A DNA stretch of 64,000 nucleotides from Maribacter litoralis (GTDB lineage Bacteria; Bacteroidota; Bacteroidia; Flavobacteriales; Flavobacteriaceae), in the NCBI RefSeq assembly GCF_003075045.1, contig NZ_QCZD01000001.1, positions 1,204,967 through 1,268,966 on the forward strand, read 5' to 3'. The position numbers and the translations under genes are program-made. The notes under the pieces were generated by a model. That model was not told the origin of the DNA and made no database searches. It saw only the letters and a program-made list of their open reading frames with translations. Shown here one piece after another: positions 63,229 to 64,000 of this stretch (within the stretch, counting starts at the first letter, position 1; each line of letters begins with the position of its first letter).

Positions 63229-64000
63229 ATATACTTGGTTGCTACTTTTAGCTTTTACAACTGTAGCAAGCGCGAACGAAACCTCTTTTGACGGCAAGCA
63301 TACCCGAGAAAAGACCATTAAAAAAGAATTTAACGTAAGTGCCAACGCTCTACTAAAAATAGACAACTCTTACGGCAATCTGAATATTACTTCTTGGAAC
63401 GAGAATAGAGTGGTCATTGAGGTACACATAAAGACCAACGGCAACAACGAGGACAAGGTTCAAAAAAAATTAGATGAAATTTCTGTTGATTTTGAAGCTA
63501 ACAACGAAAAAGTCTATGCAAAAACTATTTTCAACAAAAGCAATAATGGCTGGGGATGGAGCTGGGGAAATAACAATAATGTGAACATGCAGATCAATTA
63601 CACCATCAAAGTTCCTGTTAAGAATAATGTGGACCTAAGTAATGATTACGGAAATATTATCTTGGACAGAATAGATGGGCATGCAAAAATAAATTGCGAT
63701 TATGGTAGGTTAGAACTTGGTGAACTTAGGGGGCGTAATAACCGCTTAAACTTTGATTATACCTCAAAATCTACCATTGGTTTTATCAATAGTGGAGAAA
63801 TTAGAGCAGATTACTCTGGCTTTACCATTGAAAAAGCAGGCGACCTCCACATCAATGCAGATTATACCAATGCCAGTATTCATAAAATGGGCAACTTGAA
63901 TTATACCAGTGATTATGGTAATATGGATGTTGAAGAACTACAGAGCATAGATGGCAATGGCGATTACATAACGGTTAAGCTAGGTGAAGTGCATGGTGAC
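63206..64000 (+). CDS. Exported DUF4097-like beta-repeat protein (partial, runs off the window)
   Basis: At least 265 residues, from ATG at 63206 (or the next codon) to the window edge. A signal peptide ends near VASA. The remainder alternates short strands with repeated Asp-Tyr-Gly or Asp-Tyr-Ser turns (SNDYGNIIL, NCDYGRLEL, RADYSGFTI, TSDYGNMDV), as in DUF4097 right-handed beta-helix 'putative adhesin' domains. A WGWSWGNNNN patch precedes them. Third gene of the sigma/anti-sigma run, overlapping it by 23 bases, so likely part of the envelope response it controls. Confidence 0.8.
   Translation, partial: MMKTLLYKYTWLLLLAFTTVASANETSFDGKHTREKTIKKEFNVSANALLKIDNSYGNLNITSWNENRVVIEVHIKTNGNNEDKVQKKLDEISVDFEANNEKVYAKTIFNKSNNGWGWSWGNNNNVNMQINYTIKVPVKNNVDLSNDYGNIILDRIDGHAKINCDYGRLELGELRGRNNRLNFDYTSKSTIGFINSGEIRADYSGFTIEKAGDLHINADYTNASIHKMGNLNYTSDYGNMDVEELQSIDGNGDYITVKLGEVHGD

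Overview
The window reads as one contiguous stretch of chromosome from a marine-type Flavobacteriaceae (Bacteroidota), perhaps near Maribacter, Zobellia or Arenibacter; the genus is only a guess. The evidence is low GC by eye, Bacteroidota-style promoters (TTTG, about 19 bp, TAnnTTTG), weak Shine-Dalgarno sites, several TTG starts, a DnaX without its zinc module, family-specific proteins (DUF4270, DUF4907, DUF3822, DUF4126) and a complete ebo operon. Most of it is housekeeping DNA.

Layout. 1-3300: a decaying accessory patch. An IS3-type element has landed in an IS1182-type transposase gene, which abuts the tail of a Crp/Fnr regulator. Next come a frameshifted azoreductase gene and a tyrosine integrase facing the 3' end of a tRNA-Pro gene, followed by tRNA-Ser. 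3400-14840: a 7TM-HD phosphohydrolase, thiolase, an NlpC/P60-like protein with Ser in place of the catalytic Cys, a TPR protein, gyrA and clpC. 14846-25421: the NAD(P)HX repair enzyme; thrABC behind a Bacteroidota promoter and a Thr-rich 30-codon leader ORF; a gcvT-glsA-epimerase-phhB string of overlapping genes; and yebC. 25567-32898: an acyltransferase, a DUF4126-kdsB-HAD-kdnB operon that suggests 8-modified Kdo in the lipopolysaccharide, a RecD-like helicase, and a DUF3822-rsmD run. 32927-33229: RNase P RNA. 33340-35199: dnaX.

35194-41952 is the most notable block: seven tightly packed genes on the minus strand, eboA to eboF plus a small TMEM220-like membrane protein. The ebo cluster is known from cyanobacteria (scytonemin precursor export) and from scattered other bacteria; its substrate in Bacteroidota is unknown, and no pigment genes are visible here. 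miaE diverges from it. 42665-49614: a minus-strand series pyrR-pyrB-STAS-like protein-rnz-pdxH-sixA-like-ppk1-ppx/gppA-like, covering pyrimidine synthesis, tRNA maturation, vitamin B6 and polyphosphate.

49719-55716 is a divergent surface/sensor locus. On the minus strand lie a Kelch lipoprotein, DUF4907, a LytS-type kinase and a LytTR response regulator; on the plus strand lie a DUF4270 lipoprotein and an outer-membrane barrel. The arrangement suggests one unit, but its ligand is unknown. 56144-64000: rpsA with a long leader, a LysM (Kbp-like) protein, cmk, lon, and an ECF sigma factor, anti-sigma and DUF4097-like exported protein set that runs off the window's right end.
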